25,570 nucleotides of DNA from Candidatus Heimdallarchaeota archaeon (GTDB lineage: Archaea; Asgardarchaeota; Heimdallarchaeia; Heimdallarchaeales; Heimdallarchaeaceae): contig DAOVRE010000001.1 of assembly GCA_030628305.1 (NCBI GenBank), positions 1-25,570 of the forward strand, read 5' to 3'. This document shows positions 1 to 7,649 of the stretch, piece by piece (within the stretch, counting starts at the first letter, position 1; each line of letters begins with the position of its first letter). The translations under genes and the position numbers were made by a program. The notes under the pieces are model-generated. The model did no database searches. It was not told the DNA's origin and saw only the letters and a list, made by a program, of their open reading frames with translations.

Positions 1-1244
1 ATTATGAATTCAGGTTGAAGAGAATCGGCAACAGCTTGTAAGTTTCTTGCATATCGTAAGTCTACTCTTCGTCCATCAGGTCGAATTATATAATTTACAC
101 CCGGAAATGTACGAGGACCTTTCATTACAAGTTCTTTCATTTCTTCAATATTCCATTCTGTTATTCTTTCAGGAACGGTTAATATTTCTGCAATATCTCT
201 AGGAACTCCTACTTCATTAATGCTAAGCAAAGGATCGGGACTGATAACAGTTCTCGCACTGAAATCTACTCTTTTTCCGCTAAGGTTAGCTCTAAATCTC
301 CCTTCTTTACCTTTCAATCTCTGTGTGATTGTTCTCAATGCTCTGCCGCTTCTATGTCTTGCAGGAGGAATACCGCTAATTTCATTATCAAAATAAGTGC
401 TTACATGATATTGTAATAGTTCCCATAAATCTTCTACAATGAGTTGTGGGGCACCGGCTTCACGGTTTTCTAATAATCGTTGATTAATTCTAATAATATC
501 CACAAGTTTGTGTGTTAAATCATCTTCAGATCTAATACCATTCTCAAGAGTAATGCTTGGTCTAACACTTACTGGAGGTACTGGTAAAACCCAGAGTATT
601 GTCCACTCAGGTCTTGCAACACTTGGTTTAATACCCAACAGCCTACAATCTTCGTTTGAAATATCCTTAAACCAACTATGAATGTCAAGTGGAGATAATT
701 TATTTGTTTGTTTTTGACCTGTTTCCGTTTCGATTTCTTCGAAATAAGTTGTAGGTTTTTCAAGCCTAATTTTATTCTGAGGTTCACTGCAATAAGCACA
801 AGCATTTTTCTTTGCGGCTTTTTTCAGGATTTCCTCTACTAAATCATAATCAGGTACTCCCCATTGTTCCTCATATTCATCCATTTTTCCAGTAATTTCT
901 TTAATTTCTTCTGGATCAAGTAAAATTCTGTGACATGACCTACATGTTGCGCGTAGAACTTTGTAAAGAAGTTTATTAAAACCAACATGAATAACTGGTC
1001 GAGATAATTCTATATGACCAAAGTGACCAGGACATCCTCCTACTCTAGCTCCACAAGTTTTGCATCTCTGACCAGGATCAATAGTACCTAAGAGACCATC
1101 CATTAGACCGGAAGTAATGGGAGTCCCGTCAGCATCGTAAGTATCAGGTGTAATAATACGTTCAACTGATAATTTTCTGATAGTATCTGGATCAAGAAGA
1201 CCAAACCGAATTCCAGATATTGATTTATAGCTTTCTGAGCTCAT
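1..1244 (-). CDS. rpoA1: DNA-directed RNA polymerase subunit A' (N-terminal part, cut by window edge)
   Basis: Largest-subunit homologue (RPB1/beta' N-terminal part) of archaeal RNA polymerase; forms the clamp and, beyond the window, the catalytic centre. I translated about 414 residues from the ATG at 1244-1242, preceded by a GGAGAT ribosome binding site. Clamp zinc sites are visible: C61-x2-C64, C71-x2-H74 (motif CPGHFGH), and a second set C101-x2-C104 with C149-x2-C152. The RANLSGKRVDFSARTVISPD stretch is the strongly conserved switch/lid region. The reading frame runs off base 1 before the NADFDGD active-site motif, so the gene is partial only because of the window. In most archaea rpoA1 directly follows rpoB; here rpoB lies 11.6 kb away on the same strand. 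Assignment is certain. Confidence 0.97.
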   Translation of the reverse strand, partial: MSSESYKSISGIRFGLLDPDTIRKLSVERIITPDTYDADGTPITSGLMDGLLGTIDPGQRCKTCGARVGGCPGHFGHIELSRPVIHVGFNKLLYKVLRATCRSCHRILLDPEEIKEITGKMDEYEEQWGVPDYDLVEEILKKAAKKNACAYCSEPQNKIRLEKPTTYFEEIETETGQKQTNKLSPLDIHSWFKDISNEDCRLLGIKPSVARPEWTILWVLPVPPVSVRPSITLENGIRSEDDLTHKLVDIIRINQRLLENREAGAPQLIVEDLWELLQYHVSTYFDNEISGIPPARHRSGRALRTITQRLKGKEGRFRANLSGKRVDFSARTVISPDPLLSINEVGVPRDIAEILTVPERITEWNIEEMKELVMKGPRTFPGVNYIIRPDGRRVDLRYARNLQAVADSLQPEFI

Positions 1245-1471
1245 TTTTAATCTCCAAAAACCTTTGAATCTCTACACTAATTTAACATAATGTAGCTAAC
1301 CTTATTTCTCGACCTTAGCGATTTGATAAAAATCTTTTGATTCTCAACCAGTTATAAAACATAGTACATTTTCTGATTTGGTTGATTATGCTCGATTAGA
1401 ACCAATAAATTCGGTAACTACTTAGAATTTATTAAGTGTTTTTAGCATTGTATAAGTGTTAAGTGAAAAAA

Positions 1472-2425
1472 ATGGATTCGAATGAAGTAAAATCAAAAAA
1501 AATCGATGGCAGGTTATTTGCGCAAGAGTATTTGGATAAAGTGTTAAAACCTCGTTGTGAAACATTTACTGAGATTTATAAAAAACTACCAAAGTTGTCA
1601 ACTATACTCGTTGGAGAGAACCCTGCTTCAGAATCATATTTAAAGCTTAAAGAGAAATTTTTTGCTAAATTATGTGTCGAATCAGAAGTATTTCGTTTAC
1701 CTAAGGAAACCACCGAAGAAGAGCTCTTAGCATTTATCAATAAGCAGAATCTTGATGATAAAATAGATGGGATATTAGTGCAAGTACCTCTTCCTTCTCA
1801 CATTGATGAAGATACAATCAGTGAAAGCATTGAGCCAGGTAAGGACGTTGAGGGTCTATCTCCAAGTAATGTACATGCTTGGGCTAAAGCTTTACCTAAT
1901 TTAGTTCCAGCAACAGCATTAGGCGTTTTAGCTTTACTAAAATTCTATAAAATTCCAATTGAAGGTAAACATGCTGTTGTTATTGGAAGAAGCATGATTG
2001 TAGGCAAACCCGTTACACATCTTTTACTTAAGGAAAATGCTACAGTTACAGTATGTCATTCAAGATCAAAACCTCTTGAAGAATATACAAAGCAAGCAGA
2101 TATACTCGTTGCCGCAGTAGGACGCCCTCATTTAGTTAAGAAAGGAATGGTAAAGGATGGAGCCGTTGTAGTAGACGTAGGGACAAATTTTGAAAATGGT
2201 AAAATGATAGGCGATGTGGATCATGACGATCTTTTAGAAACAGTAAGTTATATCTCGCCAGTTCCTGGGGGTAGTGGTCCAGCAACAGTTTGCATGTTAG
2301 CTAGCAATCTATTACTTGCATATGAACTAAAGCAGGTTAAGAAAAATGAAGAGAGACTAAAATGTCTAAAAGATTATTATGCAAATTATGACACAATAGG
2401 CGAGACAGGTTTTTGCATGGAATAG
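1472..2425 (+). CDS. folD: FolD: methylene-tetrahydrofolate dehydrogenase / methenyl-THF cyclohydrolase
   Basis: Bifunctional cytosolic enzyme that oxidises 5,10-methylene-THF to methenyl-THF and hydrolyses it to 10-formyl-THF. Family motifs are present in order: the SYLKLKEK segment carrying the catalytic Tyr-x3-Lys, GILVQVPLP, PGKDVEGLSPSNV, the Rossmann segment VIGRSMIVGKPV, CHSRSK, DVGTNF and GDVD. The C-terminal signature reads PVPGGSGPAT where most members have PVPGGVGPMT, and a tail of about 35 residues follows the usual end. I chose the ATG at 1472; an in-frame GTG at 1463 is possible. A TATA-like AATTTATTA at 1426-1434 would place transcription start close to the start codon. It is divergent from rpoA1 and close to glyA, which makes its methylene-THF substrate. 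Confidence 0.95.
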   Translation: MDSNEVKSKKIDGRLFAQEYLDKVLKPRCETFTEIYKKLPKLSTILVGENPASESYLKLKEKFFAKLCVESEVFRLPKETTEEELLAFINKQNLDDKIDGILVQVPLPSHIDEDTISESIEPGKDVEGLSPSNVHAWAKALPNLVPATALGVLALLKFYKIPIEGKHAVVIGRSMIVGKPVTHLLLKENATVTVCHSRSKPLEEYTKQADILVAAVGRPHLVKKGMVKDGAVVVDVGTNFENGKMIGDVDHDDLLETVSYISPVPGGSGPATVCMLASNLLLAYELKQVKKNEERLKCLKDYYANYDTIGETGFCME

Positions 2426-2496
2426 TAAACAGATTCCATCACTATTTATCCTTTTTAGAGATAAAATTAATAGTTATAATAACATATGTAAAAACA

Positions 2497-2844
2497 ATGA
2501 GCGAAATAACCGAATCAAAATCTTTTGAGATTGATGAAAGGAAATTTGGATTAATTTTGACTTCTTTTGAAAATGCAATAGCTTTGTACATTTACGAGGA
2601 AACTCCACGAATAGGAACTTTTGGTGTTTCGGTTCCCGGTACTTCCATAATGCCTGCTTCAACACTTTACATTACTGGAGCAAAGAATGAACATTATACA
2701 CAAATGGTGGGTGAGAGATTAGCTACAAAGCTTCAAAAATTAGTTCTAATCTCATTGAGTGTGAAAGATATTGATAATAAATTAATCGTAGAACTAATGC
2801 ATAAAATTGAAACAACTTATTTTGACAATAAAAATGAAAATTGA
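2497..2844 (+). CDS. Small PAC3/PAC4-like protein (putative proteasome assembly chaperone)
   Basis: 115 residues, close to human PAC3 (122) and PAC4 (123). By eye it resembles both. Residues 24-50 (F24, the hydrophobic strand ALYIY 29-33, then RIGTFGVSVPG 38-48) match the PAC3 pattern of a hydrophobic strand followed by K-M-G-T and a V-S strand. Residues 60-105 (TGAKNEH, then ERLATKLQKLVLISLSVKD 73-91) match the PAC4 pattern of Gly, RLA-K helix, V-F-V-S strand and a final helix containing KIE. In eukaryotes PAC3-PAC4 is a heterodimer that guides alpha-ring assembly of the 20S proteasome. An in-frame extension back to 2413 overlaps folD and looks non-coding. The ATG at 2497 lies about 20 bases after a TATA-like TTATAATAA (2474-2482), suggesting a leaderless transcript. 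Function is inferred from remote similarity only. Confidence 0.6.
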   Translation: MSEITESKSFEIDERKFGLILTSFENAIALYIYEETPRIGTFGVSVPGTSIMPASTLYITGAKNEHYTQMVGERLATKLQKLVLISLSVKDIDNKLIVELMHKIETTYFDNKNEN

Positions 2845-2892
2845 ATATTTGATTGAATTAAAAAAGGGGAAAAGAGGGTAGTAATTTGATAA

Positions 2893-4221
2893 TTATTTCA
2901 AAATTGATAACCCTGGATAAAGTGGGAACTGTTTTGTAAGTTCAAGAATGGACTCTCTGACTTTTTCACTTACTTCTGCGTCTCCCTTTGATTTAATGAC
3001 TTTTGATATGCCTTCAGCGATTACTTTCATTTCTGATTCTTTCATTCCTCTTGAAGTTATAGCTGGTGTTCCTAGTCTAAGACCTGATGGATGGAAGGGA
3101 CTCGAGGGTTCATATGGGACTGTGTTTTTGTTAACCGTTATACCTGCTTCATCCAAAGCATTTTGAATTGGTCCACCTTTTCCAATTAAATTTTCAGGAC
3201 GTAAATCAATGAGAATCAGATGGTTGTCAGTTCCATTTGTAACTAGTTTTGTATCAAGAGACATTAATTCATCGGCCAAAGCTTTAGCATTCTTGACAAT
3301 TTGTTTTGCATAATCCTTAAACTCAGGTTTGAGTGCTTCAGCAAATGCAACAGCTCTTGCAGCTGTAGAATGGTCATGTGGTCCTCCTTGTAATCCAGGA
3401 AATACCGCAGAATCTATTAATCTTGCTAAACTAAATGGCTCTCCAGCTTTTGTTTTTTTCTCGGGATGATGAATCTCATGTAGTCTATCTTCCATTTTAC
3501 TCATTATAATTGCACCACGGGGTCCTCTAAGACTTTTATGGGTTGTAGTTGTTACAACATCAGCATAAGGAACAGGGTTTTCATGTGCTCCACCTACAAC
3601 CAGACCAGAAATATGTGAAATGTCCGCAAGTTGATAAGCATCGACTTCTTCCGCAATTTCTTGAAATGCTTTGAAATCTATTTTTCTAGGATATGCTGTT
3701 AAACCAGATATGATCATCTCTGGCTTTTCCTTCTTAGCTAACTCGTGAATAACAGCCATATCTAACATTTCTGTCTCTTTATCAACATCATAGCTAATGC
3801 AAACATAATTTTTGTCTGAGAAGTTTACATGACTTCCATGGGTAAGATGACCCCCCGATGTAAGACTGAAACCTAGAAATTTATCTTGAAGGCTAAGCAA
3901 AGCAAAGAAAACTGCTTGATTCGCTGGGGAACCTGAATAGGGTTGAACATTAACATGCTCACAACCAAAGAGTTTCTTGGCGCGCTCTATAGCTAATATT
4001 TCAACTTCATCAACAATTTCATTTCCACCATAATATCTTTTCTTCGGGTAACCTTCAGAGTATTTATTTGTTAAAACACTGCCCATGGCTTGAAGAACAG
4101 ATCGATATGTATAATTTTCAGAAGGAATAAGTTCAATGCCTTCTTCTTGACGCTTTAATTCCCTCAGAAGCATATCAGCAACTTCTGGGTCGGAATTGGC
4201 TATATCATTCATTAAATTCAT
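2893..4221 (-). CDS. glyA: Serine hydroxymethyltransferase
   Basis: PLP enzyme interconverting serine plus THF with glycine plus 5,10-methylene-THF. 442 residues, full length for the family. The N-terminal IELIPSENY, the YSEGYPKKRYYGG substrate segment, GGHLTHGS (residues 123-130), D200 in LADISH (PLP ring nitrogen) and the Schiff-base lysine K229 in TTTTHKSLRGPRG are all intact, as is RLGTPAITSRG near the C-terminus. The GAGGAT site precedes the ATG at 4221 at proper spacing. It is convergent with the PAC-like gene and two genes away from folD, so the window encodes both steps of a folate one-carbon route, pointing to tetrahydrofolate rather than only tetrahydromethanopterin. A strong hairpin (4303-4338) lies in its upstream region. 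Confidence 0.97.
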   Translation of the reverse strand: MNLMNDIANSDPEVADMLLRELKRQEEGIELIPSENYTYRSVLQAMGSVLTNKYSEGYPKKRYYGGNEIVDEVEILAIERAKKLFGCEHVNVQPYSGSPANQAVFFALLSLQDKFLGFSLTSGGHLTHGSHVNFSDKNYVCISYDVDKETEMLDMAVIHELAKKEKPEMIISGLTAYPRKIDFKAFQEIAEEVDAYQLADISHISGLVVGGAHENPVPYADVVTTTTHKSLRGPRGAIIMSKMEDRLHEIHHPEKKTKAGEPFSLARLIDSAVFPGLQGGPHDHSTAARAVAFAEALKPEFKDYAKQIVKNAKALADELMSLDTKLVTNGTDNHLILIDLRPENLIGKGGPIQNALDEAGITVNKNTVPYEPSSPFHPSGLRLGTPAITSRGMKESEMKVIAEGISKVIKSKGDAEVSEKVRESILELTKQFPLYPGLSILK

Positions 4222-4302
4222 ATGTAATCCTCAAAAGAATACAAATTGTTTTCTTTAAATGTTTTTTCAAATGCACTACTGCGCAAAACAACGATTTGTA
4301 AT

Positions 4303-4338
4303 ATCTTACCACATAAATTGTTTTATGTGTGGTAAGAT
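4303..4338. repeat. Strong imperfect inverted repeat (hairpin) upstream of glyA
   Basis: Arms atcttaccacataaa (4303-4317) and tttatg-tg-tggtaagat (4322-4338) pair over 15 bases with a two-base TG bulge and a four-base TTGT loop. It sits between the UbiD-type gene and glyA, both on the minus strand, 82 bases before the glyA start and 76 bases after the UbiD stop. It may be a terminator of the upstream gene, an operator, or part of the glyA leader. Confidence 0.8.
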
Positions 4339-4346
4339 TTTTGTTG

Positions 4347-4372
4347 TCCCTTTCGCGTTTTTAAAAAAGGGA
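4347..4372. repeat. Second short hairpin next to the glyA hairpin
   Basis: Arms tcccttt (4347-4353) and aaaggga (4366-4372) are perfect reverse complements around a 12-base loop with CGCG and a T-run. With the hairpin at 4303-4338 it makes a tandem pair in the same intergenic gap, 41 bases after the end of the UbiD-type gene on the minus strand. A terminator role is possible. Confidence 0.5.
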
Positions 4373-4413
4373 AATGACATGAAATAACAATAAGATTTAG
4401 GGAAAATAAGTGA

Positions 4414-5694
4414 TCAAAAAGGTATGACTCTTTCATATCCATTTCTATCTTTCTTCTTTGTTGCATCAATTATTACCTTGATTGAGGTGTTATCCTCTCT
4501 ACTCCGTGAAGGATCAAGAGAAGATCCCCTCATTTTTTCAAGCAAAGTGATATCGTTGGTTCCTGCTCTAGTAACCCTTGCCCATTCAACAGCTGCACTA
4601 TCATGTATGTCTATATCTTCATCCACAACTGTACACCATTTTAGTGAAGGGTGTGCCTCAAAAGCTGTCAAACCTACCTTTTTAGCATCTCCATCATTTT
4701 TAACCGATATAGAAATAACACAATTTAACCATCCACATCCGCTGGGTGTTAAATAAACTCCATGTACTTTAGAGACAACTTTGCTCACTTTGTTGTGGAT
4801 TTCTGCTTCTCTTGGAAAACCCATAAGAATGAAATGTTCTTCATATGCAGGCAAAATGGTCTGAAAGATTGGTTCATCACGATACAACATGTTATCAAAT
4901 TGAACTATCGGCTGAATTCGGATATCGTCATAGGTACCAGTAATGTCAACAAAAGGCCCTTCTCTTATCTCTTCATTTGCTAGAATTTTCCCCTCTAAAA
5001 TGAATTCAACATCAGAGGGAACAATAATGTTATGGCGGGGTGTTTTAATTGTTGAAAGTTTACCTCTCATCAGTGAATTAGCTACAGCTAGTTCTGATTG
5101 TTTTAGAGGAGTAGGAGAAGAAGCTGCTAAAGCTAGAATGGGATGATAGCCATTTACAACAGCAATTGGTGTATCCAAACCATTCTTCTTATTTTCTAGA
5201 AAGATTTTATTTAAATCCCTGGGAACAATTCGTATAGTTCCTCTCTGATCATCAAGAATCATAATCCGATGAATACTCATGTTGGGAGTGTTAGTTCCAG
5301 GAAATTTCGCGAAAACGATACATGATGAAAGGTATTTACCTCCATCACCAGGAAAGAATTTTGGAATAGGTAGATGTGAGAAATTTACTCTTTTTTTGTT
5401 AGAAAAAGTGAGACTAGTCTCAGTTTTGGATGGTTTTGTAGGATTGAGAAGCGCTTGCTGAAAGAATTTATAGTAGTTCTCCTCCTTGTTTAAAACGAGT
5501 TTAAGCTGTTCACGAGACGAGAGGCTATTCCCTAATAGCGGAAAATGAGAACCTTCTACATTATAAAACATAACAGCTTTATCCTTATTTGTTTGTAGAT
5601 GTTTAGTAACGCCATATTCAAATTTAACTTCATCATGAACCTCAATTATTAAATTAGATTCCTCGAGTGTCTTAATATAAGGTCTTAAACTCAT
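4414..5694 (-). CDS. UbiD-family prenylated-FMN decarboxylase
   Basis: UbiD enzymes use prenylated FMN to decarboxylate alpha,beta-unsaturated acids. 426 residues, within the range of archaeal members. Visible signatures: NMSIHR (138-143) and the following DDQRGTIRI, which match the cofactor and metal-binding region; NGYHPILALAAS (181-192); VEFILEG (229-235) and REGPFVDITGTYD (244-256), which carry the acidic residues used in catalysis. In many archaea the single UbiD homologue is trans-anhydromevalonate-5-phosphate decarboxylase of the modified mevalonate pathway for membrane lipids; that is the likeliest role but the sequence alone does not settle the substrate. No UbiX flavin prenyltransferase is in the window. 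The ATG at 5694 follows a GAGGATG site. Confidence 0.88.
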   Translation of the reverse strand: MSLRPYIKTLEESNLIIEVHDEVKFEYGVTKHLQTNKDKAVMFYNVEGSHFPLLGNSLSSREQLKLVLNKEENYYKFFQQALLNPTKPSKTETSLTFSNKKRVNFSHLPIPKFFPGDGGKYLSSCIVFAKFPGTNTPNMSIHRIMILDDQRGTIRIVPRDLNKIFLENKKNGLDTPIAVVNGYHPILALAASSPTPLKQSELAVANSLMRGKLSTIKTPRHNIIVPSDVEFILEGKILANEEIREGPFVDITGTYDDIRIQPIVQFDNMLYRDEPIFQTILPAYEEHFILMGFPREAEIHNKVSKVVSKVHGVYLTPSGCGWLNCVISISVKNDGDAKKVGLTAFEAHPSLKWCTVVDEDIDIHDSAAVEWARVTRAGTNDITLLEKMRGSSLDPSRSREDNTSIKVIIDATKKKDRNGYERVIPF

Positions 5695-5738
5695 AAGTTA
5701 TAGCATCCTCTGAATACAAAAGACATAAGATACAATGA

Positions 5739-5748
5739 TTTAAATATC
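5739..5748 (+). promoter_or_regulatory. TATA box for tRNA-Leu
   Basis: TTTAAATATC lies about 43 bases before the mature tRNA 5' end, which would give a short leader of roughly 15-20 bases. Called on sequence and position only. Confidence 0.45.
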
Positions 5749-5786
5749 TTGTTAGAAAGAAAGCGATAGAAAAATCAGCCCTCTTT

Positions 5787-5871
5787 GCGGGGATTGCCGA
5801 GTGGTCAAAGGCGCTAGATTCAGGTTCTAGTCCTTAGTGGTTCGGGAGTTCGACTCTCCCTCCCCGCACCA
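5787..5871 (+). tRNA. tRNA-Leu (anticodon CAG), CCA encoded
   Basis: The acceptor arms GCGGGGA (5787-5793) and TCCCCGC (5861-5867) pair fully, followed by discriminator A and an encoded CCA (5869-5871). The D arm contains GCCGAGTGGTCAAAGGC. The anticodon stem CTAGA/TCTAG encloses loop TTCAGGT, giving anticodon CAG, which reads CUG. A long variable arm of about 13 bases (class II tRNA) confirms leucine identity. The T arm is GGGAG-TTCGACT-CTCCC. No intron is present. It lies alone between the UbiD-type gene and the YfcE-type gene. Confidence 0.96.
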
Positions 5872-5910
5872 AATTGATAATTAATTTTATCGATAATATA
5901 GGTGTAAATT

Positions 5911-6405
5911 ATGAAAATAGGAATCATGAGTGATAGTCATGATCATCGATCAAATATAAGGAAAGCTCTGGAGCTTTTTGAAAAAAAAGAAGTAGAAACA
6001 ATAATTCATGCTGGAGATTTAGTTTCCCCATTTTGTGTAAAAATGTTTGAAAAATATAAAGGTAAATTCTATCTCTGTTCAGGGAACAATAAAGGTGATA
6101 CAGTTGTTATATCGAGAATGATGAAAGAAGTAGGATTCTTTTATCTAGAAATAGGTGAATTCATTTTAGATGAACAGAAATTTGCTCTCTATCATGGTAC
6201 AGAAGAACTCGTACTTAATTCATTAATTTATTCAAAAGATCCTTATGACTATGTAATAACAGGGCATACCCATAAGAAACTTCTCAGGAAAGTTGGGAAA
6301 ACTTTTGTAATAAACCCTGGGGAAACTTTTGATTTGTATGAGCATCCAACAGTTGTAGTTCTTGATACAGAAACACGTAAAGTTGAGTTTCATTCACTAG
6401 ATTAG
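5911..6405 (+). CDS. YfcE/MJ0936-type metallophosphodiesterase
   Basis: Calcineurin-like phosphoesterase of 164 residues, the normal size for the small YfcE/MJ0936 group, which hydrolyses phosphodiester model substrates with a dinuclear metal centre. Metal ligands are visible: D-x-H in SDSHDH (7-12), D in HAGDL, N in SGNN, H in YHGTEE, and GHTH. The typical second-site HGH is here YHGTEE, a small deviation. The ATG follows an AGGTG site seven bases upstream. It is the first gene of a co-directional run with the methyltransferase, NAD kinase and NOB1, nine bases ahead of the next gene. Physiological substrate unknown. Confidence 0.9.
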   Translation: MKIGIMSDSHDHRSNIRKALELFEKKEVETIIHAGDLVSPFCVKMFEKYKGKFYLCSGNNKGDTVVISRMMKEVGFFYLEIGEFILDEQKFALYHGTEELVLNSLIYSKDPYDYVITGHTHKKLLRKVGKTFVINPGETFDLYEHPTVVVLDTETRKVEFHSLD

Positions 6406-6414
6406 GGGAAGGAA

Positions 6415-7602
6415 TTGACATATATTCATCCTAATTCTAATAAAAACGTTAGCGGGAAAGAGTTTAGAGAATATGTTGAAGCACTCTTTGGTGATGTTTT
6501 GGCTAAGAATTATTTTGAAAAAATATCTACTCCAATGGAAGAATATACACTTCATGTTTTTCAGGAATATGGGATGGTAGAGGGAATAGAAGAAAGTTTC
6601 AGACAGATTGGGTACGAAACCAGAGTGCATAATGAATTCCCCAATGTAATCATAACGAAACCAAAAGGACAATTTACTTTAGAATTTGAAGAAAATATGA
6701 AAGAAATGATAGTTGATAATCGTGCAGCAGAGATGATTTATCAAGGATCAGATATTTTTATTCCAGGAGTAAAAAGAGCAAACAAAGTAAAAATTAATGA
6801 TATTGTTAAGGTAATTAATCAAGAAAAAATCCCTGTAGCAAAGGCTCAAGCTTTACTAAACCATCACGATATGCTTATTCAAAGGAAAGGAGTTGCAGCA
6901 AAAAACCTGTTATCACCATTTAAAGTCCCAAATCTTCAACAAGTAGGTTTAGATGATTTTCCTGCATATTTTCAAAGTTTACCTGCTTATTTAACAAGCA
7001 TAAATTTGGAACCAGAACCTAATGAGAAGATTCTTGATTGCTGTGCAGCACCTGGGAATAAAACAATTCACCTTAATGAATTATCAAAGAACAGGGCAAC
7101 GATAATTGCGGTTGATAGATCAAGGAATAGAATGCAAAAATTAAACGAAAAAATAGCGAAACATCGATTAAAAAACATTCAAACCAAAGTAGGAGATATA
7201 GTAAAATTAAGTAAGAGCTGGGATGTGAAATTTGATAAAATACTCATTGACCCCCCTTGTTCTTCCCTTGGATTAAGACCTCGTTTGGTTCACAATATTG
7301 ATGTTAAAATGATAAAGTCAATAGCGAAATATCAGAAAGCTATATTCTTTGCTTGTGATAAATTGCTAAAAAATAACGGTACAATTGTTTATTCAACTTG
7401 TACAGTAACAAAAGAAGAAAATGAAGAAATTATACATCATGCGATTGAAGATATGGATTATAGAGTTGTTGAACAAAAATTTGTTTTTTCACAAACAAAC
7501 ATATCAATTGCTGATTTCGCTTATCCTGTTCAGCGATTTATCCCGGGAATAGATAATACTTTAGGTTACTTCATAGCAAAACTTCAAAAATCAAAAAGTT
7601 AA
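6415..7602 (+). CDS. NSUN6-like RNA m5C methyltransferase with PUA domain
   Basis: SAM-dependent RNA cytosine-5 methyltransferase of the NOL1/NOP2/Sun family. 395 residues. An N-terminal region (about 1-97) leads into a PUA domain (about 98-165, with FIPGVKRANKVKINDIVKV), followed by the Rossmann catalytic core. Motif I is DCCAAPGNK (208-216), motif IV DPPCSSLG (279-286, C282) and motif VI STCT (327-330, nucleophile C329). The PUA placement before the catalytic core is that of human NSUN6 and its archaeal homologue from Pyrococcus, which methylate tRNA at C72. The start is a TTG at 6415 after GGGGAAGG; no ATG near the 5' end fits. Target tRNA specificity is inferred. Confidence 0.88.
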   Translation: MTYIHPNSNKNVSGKEFREYVEALFGDVLAKNYFEKISTPMEEYTLHVFQEYGMVEGIEESFRQIGYETRVHNEFPNVIITKPKGQFTLEFEENMKEMIVDNRAAEMIYQGSDIFIPGVKRANKVKINDIVKVINQEKIPVAKAQALLNHHDMLIQRKGVAAKNLLSPFKVPNLQQVGLDDFPAYFQSLPAYLTSINLEPEPNEKILDCCAAPGNKTIHLNELSKNRATIIAVDRSRNRMQKLNEKIAKHRLKNIQTKVGDIVKLSKSWDVKFDKILIDPPCSSLGLRPRLVHNIDVKMIKSIAKYQKAIFFACDKLLKNNGTIVYSTCTVTKEENEEIIHHAIEDMDYRVVEQKFVFSQTNISIADFAYPVQRFIPGIDNTLGYFIAKLQKSKS

Positions 7603-7649
7603 AACCGAACTATTTTTAATGCTTATTTTTTCTTTTGAATTGATGCCTA

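Noticed and set aside
569..805. Minus-strand frame of 78 codons within rpoA1.
   Set aside because: It is an alternate frame of the RNA polymerase A' gene, whose own frame runs unbroken from 1244 to base 1.
2413..2496. In-frame 28-codon N-terminal extension of the PAC-like protein, overlapping folD.
   Set aside because: It overlaps the folD end, has a composition unlike the rest, contains the TATA-like box, and would make the protein longer than PAC3/PAC4.
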